Under the pieces are notes generated by a model that was not told the DNA's origin, searched no databases, and was given only the letters and a program-made list of their open reading frames with translations. The position numbers and the translations under genes were made by a program. From Cepaea nemoralis (Eukaryota; Mollusca; Gastropoda; Stylommatophora; Helicidae), in NCBI GenBank assembly GCA_014155875.1, contig JACEFZ010002134.1, positions 72,001-136,000 of the forward strand: a stretch of 64,000 bases of DNA, written 5' to 3'. Each line of letters starts with the position of its first letter. Position 1 is the stretch's first letter. Shown here one piece after another: positions 1 to 11,262 of this stretch.

Positions 1-275
1 CGTGCAATATCATTCTTACCTTTCTTAACTTTCGTCAACAAAATTCCAAAACTTTAAAGGCAGTCAGTGTCAGTACTACACTGCGGCAATTTTTTGGTTT
101 AAAATCAACAGTTCATTTAACAATAAATTTTAAATCAATTTCGAAAATCGCATTTAATGTAATTAATTTACAACTGTAACTTTTCTTCATAACCAGTGAC
201 TTCAGTTCAGATGCCAGTTTATCAATGTCTGGGCACAAATCTATCGTGCCCAAAGTCATAAGCGCAGTTTCGTTA

Positions 276-695
276 CTATCGGTGAGTGGAACGTTGCTTT
301 TTTTTTTTTTTAACGATCATTGCGGAAAATGACTGCTCGCATCTGTAAGTCGAACCAAAACGACAAATGTATCTCTGGGCGAATGAACGTAAGTGTTCAA
401 ATTGTTCGACAGGTAATAGTCGCCAGAATGAAATCAAATGATCAGTTGAAGGTGAAGCAGGCAGCTCCAGAAATTCACATCTCAGTGCAGAATTGCATTT
501 CAAATCAATTACTTCGTGCTGAAGGTTTTGCTGTAATTGACAGAGCTTGGCATCAGGAAATACGAACGGATTTATGAAGACTGCAACATTATCCTCCTCT
601 ATTGTGAACTCTTGACTGAAACGAGGCCTCGCGTGCCACTTTCTGACAGCTGGCGGGCCACAAGTGGCCCGCGGGCCGTGGTTTGGGAACCTCTG
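276..695 (-). pseudogene. hAT transposon fragment: terminal repeat joined to transposase C-terminus
   Basis: On the minus strand a hAT-type terminus (starting CAGAGGTTCCCAAACCACGG at about 695) is followed almost at once by the C-terminal part of a hAT transposase (about 623-276). Visible motifs include INPF, LRSFAQRYICRFGSTY and CEQSFSAM, which match the C-terminal dimerisation region of the ZBED5/GTF2IRD2-like hAT group. The BED finger and most of the catalytic core are absent, so this is an internally deleted, dead copy. The frame ends in a lysine run coded by a poly-T tract near 300. It resembles the larger hAT at 53421-62821 but the termini differ. Its other end probably lies left of the window. 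Confidence 0.65.
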
Positions 696-739
696 ATACA
701 AAGCATACATAATCCCTTTCATGTTAACAAATAATATAT

Positions 740-742
<3 letters not shown>

Positions 743-821
<79 letters not shown>
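743..821. repeat. (AT)n microsatellite
   Basis: About 78 bp of uninterrupted AT dinucleotides. The long isoleucine-tyrosine open frame across it is an artefact of the repeat. Confidence 0.97.
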
Positions 822-826
<5 letters not shown>

Positions 827-842
827 GTGTGAGAGTCCTAAC

Positions 843-1043
843 ATAAGTTAGTGCCTCTCTCACCATATCGTCTTCTTCATCTGGAGTCAGAATGTAATGG
901 TCCCCTTCTGCTGATAAACAACAGTTGGTTAAAGACAGGGGTTTGAGTCTTTCCCATGTCTGGACAGATTGTCTAACACAACCTTTCACAAATGGCAAAA
1001 GAATAGCCACTGCATTTAAATGGTGCTGTCTGAGTGCTAGATC
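843..1043 (-). other. Possible host exon, unrecognised
   Basis: A non-repetitive minus-strand open stretch of about 66 codons with balanced composition, containing HHLNAVAILLPF and ending in an acidic TPDEEDDMVREA segment. It is preceded by TTTGATAG, a possible acceptor, and followed by TTAT/GTTAGG, a weak donor. There is no ATG, and the frame runs on into the AT array and hAT terminus only by chance. I do not recognise a family. It could be a real internal exon or chance coding in unique sequence. Confidence 0.2.
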
Positions 1044-1397
1044 TATCAAATATACAAAAATATTACATCAACCTATTATTCACACATAACTTAAGAAGAA
1101 AGGAGGAAGGATATAACTTCCCCACTCATTTCAAGCAGTGTTACAGGCAGAAGCATGTAGATTAAGTGAAGCATTGGTTCAAGCACATAAACTGTCTTCT
1201 GTGCAATCAGATAGAAAAGTTTGCATTTGATGTAATGCATAAAAGTGCACTGAGAACTTTACTTCCTACAGCTTTCTATGAGGTTATGTTGTAGTATGCA
1301 TTCATAAAAGACAACAGATTTGAAGAATCAATTCAGAGCGAGCAGTTTTAGAGAGATGACTTGTAATGTATCATGGTTGCCGGAGAATGGCCTCAGA
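1044..1397. other. No feature seen
   Basis: A/T-rich unique-looking sequence. It would be intron if the neighbouring exon candidate is real. Confidence 0.5.
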
Positions 1398-1707
1398 TCT
1401 GCTAGGCGCTGCCACTATAATATGTCCACATTTGTTTGCCTTCATTCACGATCAATTATTTTGAAAACTGTCTGTTGCATCGTTATGAAATTTTTCCAGC
1501 CGTCTTATATTTACCCCCACCCAAGGAATGTGTCTTTGATAGGTGCCAAAAGCAACTTAAATCATTGAAAGCGGCAACATTTATTTGATGTTTTGGGGAA
1601 AATGTAGTGAACTCACGCTAACAAACTAGTCTTACAGTAAACCACGTTATTTCTGGTAAAGACACAATTACAAGGCGTAGCCAGGTTCGTATGGGAGTGG
1701 GTGCAAT

Positions 1708-1930
1708 AAAAAAGTAGCTTAAAGTAGCATTGCACCGGGTTTTTATCCCATATGGCTCAGTCTCTTTCCGCAGGGCGGAAATCGTGGCACAAAGCACGAA
1801 CTCCGTATCTCCAGCGACGACCCTCTGGAGTCTCCGAAAAAATGCACTCGTGAAATGAAGGAATCGAACATACAACCCTCGGAGCCCGAGTCAGACGGCT
1901 TGACCACTTCACCACGGAGATTCCCGAGAG
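1708..1930 (-). mobile_element. tRNA-derived SINE, family S1, copy a
   Basis: On the minus strand a tRNA-like head (A box GGTGAAGTGGTCAAG, B box TGTTCGATTCC) is followed by a conserved central part (GCTGGAGATACGGAGTTCGT, then CGGAAAGAGACTGAGCC) and the 3' part GGTGCAATG. It is flanked by a 9-bp direct repeat GGGTGCAAT at 1699-1707 and 1931-1939. Related copies lie at 2861-3132 and 28238-28485, and the same central part sits inside retroposon G at 9279-9919 and 37745-38540. Confidence 0.75.
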
Positions 1931-2288
1931 GGGTGCAATGTGTAATATTAGTAAAGACAGAGAATGTACAGAGGTATGGGGTAAATAATGTGTAAATTGA
2001 CAGGAAAGTAGAAGGAATATATTTCTTACCTTATTTTTCATTTCCTTCTTGTTTCTTCAGCTGCTGGTTAATAATTGTACACAAGTATTCATGTTACTAG
2101 GATGCATTTAGCTTTTTATATTGAGCTCGTGAAAGCTTCCAAATAGCTGTGCGTTAATGTGCGTATGGAGTGACCAGAAATGATACCGCAATTTAGTCAT
2201 CATGTTTCCATTTTTAAGGATCTGTTCAGCTGTCTGTGTAGTTTGTTCACACGTACACATGGGTGACAGACCCGCTGTGAGTCTTCGT

Positions 2289-2360
<72 letters not shown>

Positions 2361-2361
2361 T
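2289..2361. repeat. (CAGA)n microsatellite
   Basis: About 18 perfect CAGA units lying just behind the truncated transposase frame. The Cys-Leu-Ser-Val open frame across it is an artefact. Confidence 0.97.
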
Positions 2362-2363
2362 TA

Positions 2364-3447
2364 TTATATAGTATTCTCGAGCCAATCTCTAAATACATTA
2401 CCATTAATCTTATTATGATAATCCCTATTGTCTGTATGCTTTGATACGAACACGAGCCCAGCATTCTGTTGCAAGCCATTATGCGTATTACCAGCATGGG
2501 CCATGACCAAAAGCTGTCCTATACTACTGGGCACATATCGCTTTATCTGTCCATCCACTGGTTGCCATTCCTTATCACTTGTGTGGTGCGCATTGATCCA
2601 CATTTCATCCAAACACACTATGCCATAATTTTCTTTGCGCATTTCCCTTATTTCACGTAGGTATCTGCTTCTCATGGCTCCTAAATGCGGTTGCTCGCAA
2701 AGATTATTTCTACCGCCCTTGTACTTTCAAATAGTGAAGATAATGTCCTTATAATTTTCCACAAAGTTGTTTTGGATAGCTCTATGTTATTGTTCTTTCT
2801 GAACCAAACCCTAAGTTTTCTTGCAGTCACTGTTTCTTTGGCATCCAGCATTTTTATAATGCTGGATAATCCTGGATATAAAATCCAAAATTTTTATAAT
2901 TTTAGGAGTCTCTGTGGCGAAGTGGTCAAGCCTTTTGACTCGGGCTCCAAACGTCGTGGGTTCGATTCCAGTTCACGAGTTAAATTTTTCGGAGACTTCT
3001 GTGGGTCGTCGCTAGAGCTGCGGAGTTCGTGCTTTGTGCGATGCTTTCCGCGCTGCGGAAAGAGACCGAACCATATGGGATAGAACCCGGTGCAATGAAG
3101 TCGACCCTGTCGTATATCAAGCGACTTTTTAAAGCATTTTTATAATAGCTCGCCTTATGACATCTTTGTCAAAACTGTCTACAATAATCTTTCTACCTAC
3201 CGTTTGGTTATTGCGTGGTGGTTTAATTCCAGATTCTTGCACCCTTTGACAAAATGCCCGTTTACTCAAGCCCAATGCATGCATTGTTCTTTTTTCGGAA
3301 TTTGTAATAGTATAAAACAGTTTCTTGCGATCAGCTTCTTGACAAAAATATGTGTACAACTTCATAGCGATTCTTTGAAGTGTACAATTTCGCATTAAAG
3401 CCCATTGAAAAATATTCACACATTTCAATGTTAGCGATAAGTGATAA
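2364..3447 (-). pseudogene. DDE transposase of the 1398-3850 transposon, split by a SINE
   Basis: Minus strand. The N-terminal segment (about 3447-3147) has a helix-turn-helix look (ALGLSKRAFCQRVQESGI) and runs to AIIKML. The frame resumes on the far side of the S1 insertion (about 2855) with MLDAKETVTARKLRVWF. The catalytic part at 2675-2364 shows the DDE-type stretch CLDEMWINAHH and later DNRDYH, NVFRDWL. These fit the IS630/Tc1/mariner DDE endonuclease fold. The frame also breaks near 2690 and is lost at the (CAGA)n array, so the third catalytic residue is missing. Confidence 0.65.
2861..3132 (+). mobile_element. tRNA-derived SINE, family S1, copy b
   Basis: The head has A box TGGCGAAGTGGTCAAG and B box GGGTTCGATTCC. 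The middle reads GCGGAGTTCGTGCTTTGTGC and GGAAAGAGACCGAACC, and the 3' part GGTGCAATGAAGTCGACC. A perfect 14-bp duplication AGCATTTTTATAAT lies at 2847-2860 and 3133-3146. Removing the insert restores the transposase frame (AIIKML joined to DAKE). About 44 bp of extra sequence precedes the tRNA-like head, so an older 5' piece or a second event may be included. Confidence 0.8.
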
Positions 3448-3850
3448 GATTTAAAAAAAAAAAAAAACATATTAATCAGGTTTCATGAAATAACCCACAT
3501 TTTGAGACATCTCTGAACAGTCTTAGTTTGAACAACGCTGGGGGTTGGCAAAAGGCCAATCCTGTGAAAACACGTACAATATTCAAAATTGAGCCCTGAT
3601 TGTCTGGCTACGCTGTAATACATTTAAAATTATGAATTTCATGTCAGACCCGTAGATTATATATCTCATATAAACAAACTTTAAAATATGCTGTAAAATC
3701 TCCAGAACAAAAATTGTTTTGTTGGGTGGACATAATGATAAGGTTATATACTAAATTTCATAATTTTCCCTCAGTTGGTTACTGAGATATTGATGTTTAT
3801 ATTGCGGCAAACAAATGTGGACATACTATAGTGAAGTTAGCACTAGCAGA

Positions 3851-4274
3851 GTTTTGATAATTAATATCACACTTAAAACAACGCACAAACACAAGGTACC
3901 TCAACCTTCCTCTTAAGGGTCGTCTTATTGATCTAAGGAATGGCGAGCTTACCTCGGATCAGTGATGAAAGTCACAATTTACGAATAAATCGACACCACA
4001 AAGCAAGATGGTGCATCTGCTTTTACCATGTATAGAAGGATGCCAGATTCAAAAGTAGGATCTCGTCTTCTTGATCTATTGTTAATCACATGACCAGCCC
4101 TTACCAATCGGTGTATGATTCAGGGACGCCTCTTGGGTTAATTATAACTTGACAGTTATATTTTTAGAGGTGTCAAGCGTGGCGTAAGATGTTCGTTGTG
4201 CATGTTGGTGCAATATTTTGTCTGTTTGGTGTGCTTGAGTTTACGAACTGTGAAAGGATGAGTTCTGTTATGTC
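3851..4274. other. No feature seen
   Basis: Unique-looking sequence with short open stretches only. Confidence 0.5.
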
Positions 4275-4455
4275 ACAAATACCCAGTGCTCAATACCCAC
4301 TGTTCAGTACACGGTGTTCAATACCCACTGTTCAGTACACGGTGTTCAATTCCCAGTGTTAGATACCCAGTGTTCATTACACGGTGTTTAATTCCCAGTG
4401 CTCAATACCCAGTGCTCAATACCCAGTGCTCAATACCCAATGTTCAATACCCAGC
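4275..4455. repeat. 15-bp minisatellite (CAGTGCTCAATACCC-like)
   Basis: About twelve degenerate units alternating between CACTGTTCAGTACACG-like and CAGTGCTCAATACCC forms, becoming more regular towards 4440. It abuts the 16-bp array after a 28-bp spacer. Confidence 0.85.
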
Positions 4456-4483
4456 AGTTGCAGGATTATCTTTTCCAACCAGA

Positions 4484-5140
4484 ACATACAACTATCGCCA
4501 CATACAACTATCGTCACATACAACTATCACCACATACAACTATCGCCACATGCAACTATCGCCACATACAACTATCGCCACGTACAACTATCGCCACATA
4601 CAACTATTGCCACATACAACTATCGCCATTACAACTATCGACACATACAAATATCGCCACATACAACAATCGCCACATACAACAATCGCCACATACAACT
4701 ATCGCCACATACAACTATTGCCACATGCAACTATCGCCACATACAACTATTGCGACATACAAAAATCGCCACATACAACAATCGCCACATACAGCTATCA
4801 CCACATACAACTATCGCCACATACAACTATCGCCACATACAACTATCGCTACGTACAACTATCGACACATACAACTATCGCCACATACAACAATCGCCAC
4901 ATACAACTATCGCCACATACAACTATCGCCACATACAACTATCGCCACATGCAACTATCGCCACATACAACTATTGCCACATACAAAAATCGCCACATAC
5001 AACAATCGCCACATACAGCTATCACCACATACAACTATCGCCACATACAACTATCGCCACATACAACTATCACCACATACAACTATCGTCACATACAACT
5101 ATCGCCACATACAACTATCGCCACATGCAACTATCGCCAC
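4484..5140. repeat. 16-bp minisatellite ACATACAACTATCGCC, about 41 units
   Basis: A 657-bp array with few variants (ATTGCC, CACC, ACAAAAATCGCC, ACATGCAA). Because 16 is not a multiple of 3 and the unit has no stop codon, all three plus frames stay open and code the same 16-residue cycle. The long plus-strand open frames of 260-290 codons here are this artefact, not genes. Confidence 0.97.
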
Positions 5141-6570
5141 ATGCACTGAAAAGCAAGTCCTGCAGCACGAAACGTCTGTGGCTATGTGAAGTGTTAGGAC
5201 CATCAAATGTTTGTAGACATGAGTTCAAGGAGGAGTGGGTGGCTAGTCTTTCCCTCCTGTAGAAAATGACGAGATGTGGCAACGAACCCTTGTCCGACCG
5301 CTTTCATGTGATTTTCAACGCAACGATTGTACACCAACCAACAACCAAACAAAGCAACCATTACACCAACCCACCGCTACATTCACTACAAGTAGAACAA
5401 TATGACAGAACACTTGATTGTACCACCACTACCGGAATATCAAAATGCTTAGATGTAACTGAGTCGCGAAATAGGTAACAAAGTGTGTTGCTAATTTGAG
5501 ATGAGAAGATAATTATAAAACGAGCTGGTTCCTCATCTCCTAGATATGTGAAAAGTATATTGTTAGTTCTTAGGAGGTGACACTGCTGCAACAGGATATG
5601 CGACGAGATTTACCTGTATGGCTTTACATGACAGAAACATGCATTACCACGAACAACACGTTGAAACCAGGTGACGAGATCTAAATAGCGGGTCTGTGGC
5701 ATACTACCCCGAAGCTGGGGTTTGCATAGCTTGGATGGCAAGCAAACATAACAAACGAATTACAGGTATATTGCCCAGATGGGAACACACAGACAATAAG
5801 AGCGACAGAATCAGTTCCGCTGTCTTATAAGACATCGCTTCAAGTAAAACAAAGATGCGCTGAACTTTTATGATCGATCATCACTTGCCTTTGGCCGCAG
5901 GTTTGCGTGACACTAGCAAACCCATAAAAGCTATTGTTGCTGAAGTAGAATCAAAGTGCATTGTGTGCTTGCATTCAGAGAATTATTACAATTGTCGATT
6001 ATTAGAAAACTGCATCATGAAAACAAATTATGTTAAATGTTTCATCAATATATGCGGCAAACAGCAACTGTAACCTGTGTCAGGTGATGTGTATGCTTGT
6101 TGCTCTACATAAATTGCTGGGATAAGAACACGTTTTCGTCCCGAAGGAAAACAAAGAAATCAATCCTTTGTCCCTGGTTTCTTCAGACCTAAATTTATGC
6201 CCGCTATTGAAGGAACACGCAGTAAGTATACTAGAAAGAAAACCAATGTGTTTCAATAAGAGTAGATAGTGTTTTATAACTGTCCTTATACTTGGCTGAA
6301 ATGTTTAGATAGCGCTAACTTTAACACATGCAGTAGTAGACCTTTGTTGTTATTGTAGTTTAAAGTAAGCATCCAGTTCTGCAGTTATTCTACTGGAGTT
6401 ATTCTACTGGAGTTACTCTACTGGAGTTATTCAAATATACACAACATGGTTTCTGTCACTTGTCGTCCCTGGGGGGAAAGTGGAGTCAACAAGCACACCG
6501 TTAAATATCCTTTTTCTCAGTTTTTCCCTGCTGGTGGACCTTTGTCTACATACCCCCCTTTATGTCTTAT
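5141..6570. other. No gene recognised; short 14-bp tandem at 6378-6432
   Basis: Unique-looking sequence with several short open frames, none with recognisable motifs. At 6378-6432 the unit TTATTCTACTGGAG is repeated three to four times. Confidence 0.5.

Positions 6571-7409
<839 letters not shown>

Positions 7410-7461
<52 letters not shown>
7410..7461. repeat. (AT)n microsatellite
   Basis: About 52 bp of AT dinucleotides. Confidence 0.97.
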
Positions 7462-7463
<2 letters not shown>

Positions 7464-8509
7464 TGATATCAACCCGACTCAGACTAATACTTATGTGAGA
7501 GTAGGCCTCAGGCCATACTCAGATTGTACAGAACGATACTCTGACATAAGACATATGAGTTCATCAAACTCCAGACGACTAGATAAAAGAAGGAAAAGCT
7601 AACGGCAAGGCACAGACACCCCAGTAGACAACCCTACCAGAATATCCTAGCATAGACCTATCATACTGAGTGCACTTACATCTCACTCGCCTCAGCCTAA
7701 GTCCTGCCTCTGCCGACACTCTATTCCTACGATCACACACGCTAGTTCACTATGCTAGATTACTAAGCTAAAGTATTATTACCTTATACCACCTATTGTA
7801 GTCCTGAATCGAAACACACATACACATAAGCACAAATGCCCATTGCCTCTAAGCAACTCGGGACATCGTAATTTCTCTTCTAATAAGGACCACGAATAGA
7901 TAAAACACTTCTGCTAGGTGGAATAGTTGTTTGCACACTAAAACAAAACATGTTTTTCAACCAATATATACTGTTTTTGGTAAGACGTCATTTGCGTTCT
8001 CCTCCCCACCAAATCATCCCCGCTCATCTTTTGATCTTTTGACCTTTGTCCAAAAACTTGGTTGACGTTCTTCTTTGAAAACCACCATCTCTCGGTATAT
8101 CGTTTTTTCCCCGTGGCTCACGGGAACTCCGCTCATCGTACATCAAAGACTTCCGACTCTTAGATCGGGATCCCGTGCTTACAACAAAACTATCGTAGCA
8201 ATCTCGCTCGACGTTGTATGTCCTTTGAACCAGTCGGTCAATGACCCTCACAACAAGTGTTTCTGTCTTTTTTTCTCATTCATCAGGGCGATGGCCTCCA
8301 GTATTTTGTGACAGTTTCTTCGTCTTCAACTTCATCAGATGTCTAATCCAGATTGAGATATAAACTGTTACCATTAATCTAATGAGTGTTGGAGACCGCC
8401 TACAGTTATTAATGGACCAGAACAGTTGAGGGACACATGTGTGACTTCAAATGTGTATACAAAACGTATTCTTGAAGGATGTAGTAAAACCAAAATAAGG
8501 AACGATTTT
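7462..8509. other. No gene recognised
   Basis: About 1 kb without recognisable coding or repeat motifs. Short open frames at 8024-8311 show no family features. Confidence 0.5.
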
Positions 8510-8632
8510 ATACGTCTCAAGGCACATGGTGTTAGATGCACATTTGTATTGGTTGATCGGCACTCAATGAGAGACGTGGCCAGTATCTCGCCAACTGCCT
8601 TTACTTCAGGAGACATTTATTGGTTCCCATGT
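8510..8632 (-). mobile_element. SINE family S3, 3' part only
   Basis: The minus strand carries the S3 core (GAAGTAAAGGCAGTTGGCGA-like) and the 3' part naming GTGCCTTGAG. It aligns by eye with 51545-51790, 50480-50705 and 43785-44035. The tRNA-like head is absent, and the fragment abuts the 3' end of RTE E1. Confidence 0.6.
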
Positions 8633-8639
8633 TAGGTTG

Positions 8640-10158
8640 TGTGAATTATCTATCACATCTTGTGCCCATCTAGGTTTTGGTCTTCCTCTTTTCCTCTTCC
8701 CCGGTACACCTCTCTCAATAAGTATGTTGTCCAGACATTAATGACTTTTTAAATACCCACACTAGTTTATTGTCCTTAAGTTTAGGCGAAGGCAGACTAT
8801 TTTCTTTACATGTGTCTAGAAAACTTTAACAGTCAAAGAAAGAGCTTAGATGTGGTAGATATTAATATCTTGCAAGTCTATATTTGATTGTTTTTGTTTC
8901 CATGAAATACGACCTATTCTTTTGTATATCCACATCTTCAGGGCATATGTTTGACTTTCTAGTTGCTTGTTCAATGTTCAGGTTTCTGCGCTATACAATG
9001 GTGCTGAATATACATAACATTTGACAATGCTCGTTTTTTAATGTGTTGTTAATCTCTCTAGATGTTAATACTGATTTCATGCTGCTGAAAGCATTTTTGG
9101 CCACTCCTATTCTCTTTTTGATTTCTATTTCACTTCAACCATCATCTGTTATTACATGTCCAATATAGAAGAAACTTGTTACTTGTTATAGTATCTCCTC
9201 GTTTACTGTGATGTTCATTGCTGACCTTTCCTTTCCACTGCTAATTATCATAACTTTCGTTTTTTTTTAATTTTGGATAATTAGTTAGTTAGTTAGTTAG
9301 CTAGTTAGTTAGTTAGTCGCGGTTCCAACTTCACGGCAACGGGTCGTCCCCATTATGCTCCGTTCCTGTGCCAGTGAATATCTCACAAAATGCTCCTCAC
9401 TGCCCTATGTGAACAATGGAATAGACAGGAGTATCGATAAGCCAACAACCCGCACAGGTACACTGTGCATAATGCCGACGCCAGAATGCCAACACAAAAG
9501 TCCTCTACGAGAAATAAAGTTCATTGTCAATGGAAACGGCAGTCACCAGAAAGACTTAATTGACCCGGGTTTTAACCCATATGGCTCGGTCTCTTTCCGA
9601 AGGGCGACCCGCCGAAAGCGCCGCACAAAGCACGAACTCCGTAGCTCCAGCGACGACTCCCAGGGGTCTCCTGAAAAATGCACTCCTGAACCGAAAAGGA
9701 AAACCAGTCAATCCAGCAGCAGCCAGCTGCCATCGTTCCAAACATGCAGTTCATGCTACAAACTGCAAACACATTCACAGCTCACAGTGTCGCGCCACGC
9801 ACTCACTCAGTAGCAGGGCGGCGGAACCATAGCCTCCTTAGTCGCCTCTTACGACTTGCATGGTAGGCAACAGTGTTACAATTCTTTGCTCCCCCGTATG
9901 GGCCCCGGCAAAACACGTTTTTTGGATGTAGAGTCTCAGCCACATTCTGCACTATGCCTGTTTACTTGTTCCACTAGGTCTTGTAACTCTTGCTCACTTT
10001 CTGCTAGTAACACGGTATCATCAGCATACTTAAAATTGTTTAATATTCTTCATTGATGTTAAATCCAGACACTGCGACTTGTTTAAAAATTATGTCTGCA
10101 TATAGGTTGAAGAGGCTAAGGGACAAGACGCATCTCTGCAGTACTCCTCTTTTATACT
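8640..10158 (-). pseudogene. RTE E1 reverse transcriptase, C-terminal part (split by G)
   Basis: Minus strand. From about 10158 down the text reads RGVLQRCVLSPSLFNLYA (RT motif B), then YADDTVLLAESEQELQDL near 10010 (motif C: the visible text differs slightly, with a stop). Past the G insertion come KVMII and the C-terminal GRPKPRW region. Stops and frameshifts throughout mean it is dead. This stretch continues the frame from 19228, beyond the H insertion. Confidence 0.6.
9279..9919 (-). mobile_element. Retroposon G, 5'-truncated copy
   Basis: This minus-strand copy ends in a (CTAA)n tail (plus-strand TTAGTTAG at 9281-9316) after the 3' end GTTGGAACCGCGACTAAC. Inside is the central part shared with SINE S1 (GCTGGAGCTACGGAGTTCGT). 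The flanking direct repeat TTTTGGAT lies at 9271-9278 and 9920-9927. The full-length relative is at 37745-38540 on the plus strand. No protein function is evident. A serine- and lysine-rich 152-codon frame on the plus strand is antisense to the element and looks incidental. Confidence 0.75.
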
Positions 10159-10199
10159 GTAGACGACGAATAATTATCTCATCTCATCTCATCTCATTT

Positions 10200-11066
10200 C
10201 ATCATGTTCCTCTTGTACCTTGTGGTGTCGAGGTGAAGTATAAAAAGCGGGAGAGTGCCCGCTTATAGGCTTCATGAATCGATATTCCCATAGAGTGTTA
10301 TTCTCTGCGTCCATCGTTTACGTGGTCGGTCTCTTCCTCTGCTTTCCTCTGGTCTGTACATCGTTGCTTATTGTGGTATACTGTTAGTTGGTAACCTACT
10401 TGCATGGCCAAACCATTTGACTTGCTGTCTTCTAATAAAATCTAGTGCAGCTATAACCCCCACTTTAGTCCTAATTTTTTAAATTTCTGATCTTATCTCT
10501 TCTTGATACATTGAGAATTCTTCTCAGGAATCTCATTTCTGTTGTTGTGATTTTTCTTTTCTCTTTGTCATTGTCCAGGTTTGGCATTGGTAACATGATA
10601 ACAGAGTTGGTAGGAAGATTGTGTCGTAAAGTTCTTTTTTAATAGTTATTGATACATGTTTGTTCTTTAGTATTGGTGCCATTTGTCCAGTGAGTTGGTT
10701 TGCCTTATTACATCTATTTTCGATGTCGTCTTCTGATTTGCCATTTGATGATATTATACTTCCTAGGTACATGAAACTCTTTACTTGTTTCAAGGGATGT
10801 TCGTTTAGGTGAAACGTTGTTGCTTTTTCTTCTTTAGTTATAGTCATTACCACTGTTTTAATTGTGCTAATTTTCATGTAATGTTCCCTACACATTTCGT
10901 TAAGACTATTGATCAGGTCTTGTCCTCCAGTTGCTCTCATTATATATTCACTGTTGATGAATAAGCTTTTACATAGGTTTGTTAGATATGTTCTCACTTT
11001 ATATTGTTTAAGGATTTTCCACAGCTTGTTTCTATCTACTCTAACACATGACTTTTCTTGATAGAC
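10200..11066 (-). pseudogene. RTE H reverse transcriptase, C-terminal part
   Basis: Minus strand, resuming at RT motif A beyond the I-1 insertion (VYQEKS then RVDRNKLWKIL). It continues with MYLGSIISSNGKSEDDIENR, then LYDTIFLPTLLSCYQC and a C-terminal RPRKRW basic motif near 10330. The 154-codon open part is 10533-10997. Motif C (YADD) is not preserved. It ends in the ATCTC-type tail. Confidence 0.65.
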
Positions 11067-11093
11067 TAAGTTAGTTAGTTAGTTAGTTAGTCG

Positions 11094-11249
11094 CAGGGCC
11101 GGATTAGACTTGATAAGGCCCTTAGCTATTTGAAATATGGGACCCTTTATCAGTATATTTAAGTATACATATATGACAATTTCTCACTCGGAAAATATTT
11201 TTCGGTTATAATCTATAGCTTGTGTAGCTTATACGTAAATCCTGCACTG
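11094..11249. mobile_element. 156-bp hAT-type MITE inside the I-1 tail
   Basis: Ends CAGGGCCGGATTAG and (reverse complement) CAGTGCAGGATTTA form short imperfect inverted repeats of hAT type. An exact 8-bp duplication GTTAGTCG lies at 11086-11093 and 11250-11257, the size expected for hAT. There is no coding capacity. It sits exactly at the junction of the LINE 3' end and its (CTAA)n tail. Confidence 0.85.
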
Positions 11250-11262
11250 GTTAGTCGACAGA

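Larger units (their letters stand above)
1398..3850 (-). mobile_element. Tc1/mariner/IS630-type DNA transposon, about 2.45 kb, with two SINE insertions
   Basis: The ends are inverted copies: 1398-1440 reads TCTGCTAGGCGCTG then CACTATAATATGTCCACA, and the reverse complement of 3806-3850 gives TCTGCTAGTGCTAACTT then CACTATAGTATGTCCACA. The innermost 20 bp (TGTCCACATTTGTTTGCC and neighbours) are identical. A DDE transposase is coded on the minus strand between them. The expected TA target duplication cannot be placed because the similarity runs past it. Two S1 SINEs and a (CAGA)n array interrupt the element, so it is dead. Confidence 0.6.

Noticed and set aside
2904..3000. A tRNA gene (A and B boxes present)
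   Set aside because: The sequence continues into a SINE body and is flanked by a TSD. The acceptor stem does not pair. The same applies to the tRNA-like heads at 31481, 39530, 44035 and 51790.
4484..5140. Regular short repeats suggesting a CRISPR array
   Set aside because: Units are directly contiguous with no unique spacers, and the surroundings are eukaryotic.
4286..5262. Three overlapping plus-strand open frames of 263-292 codons
   Set aside because: They are the 15/16-bp minisatellites read in three frames. No start context, no composition other than the repeat.
9355..9832. Two plus-strand frames of 90-152 codons that look basic and serine-rich
   Set aside because: They are antisense to retroposon G and are not conserved in frame with the other G copy.
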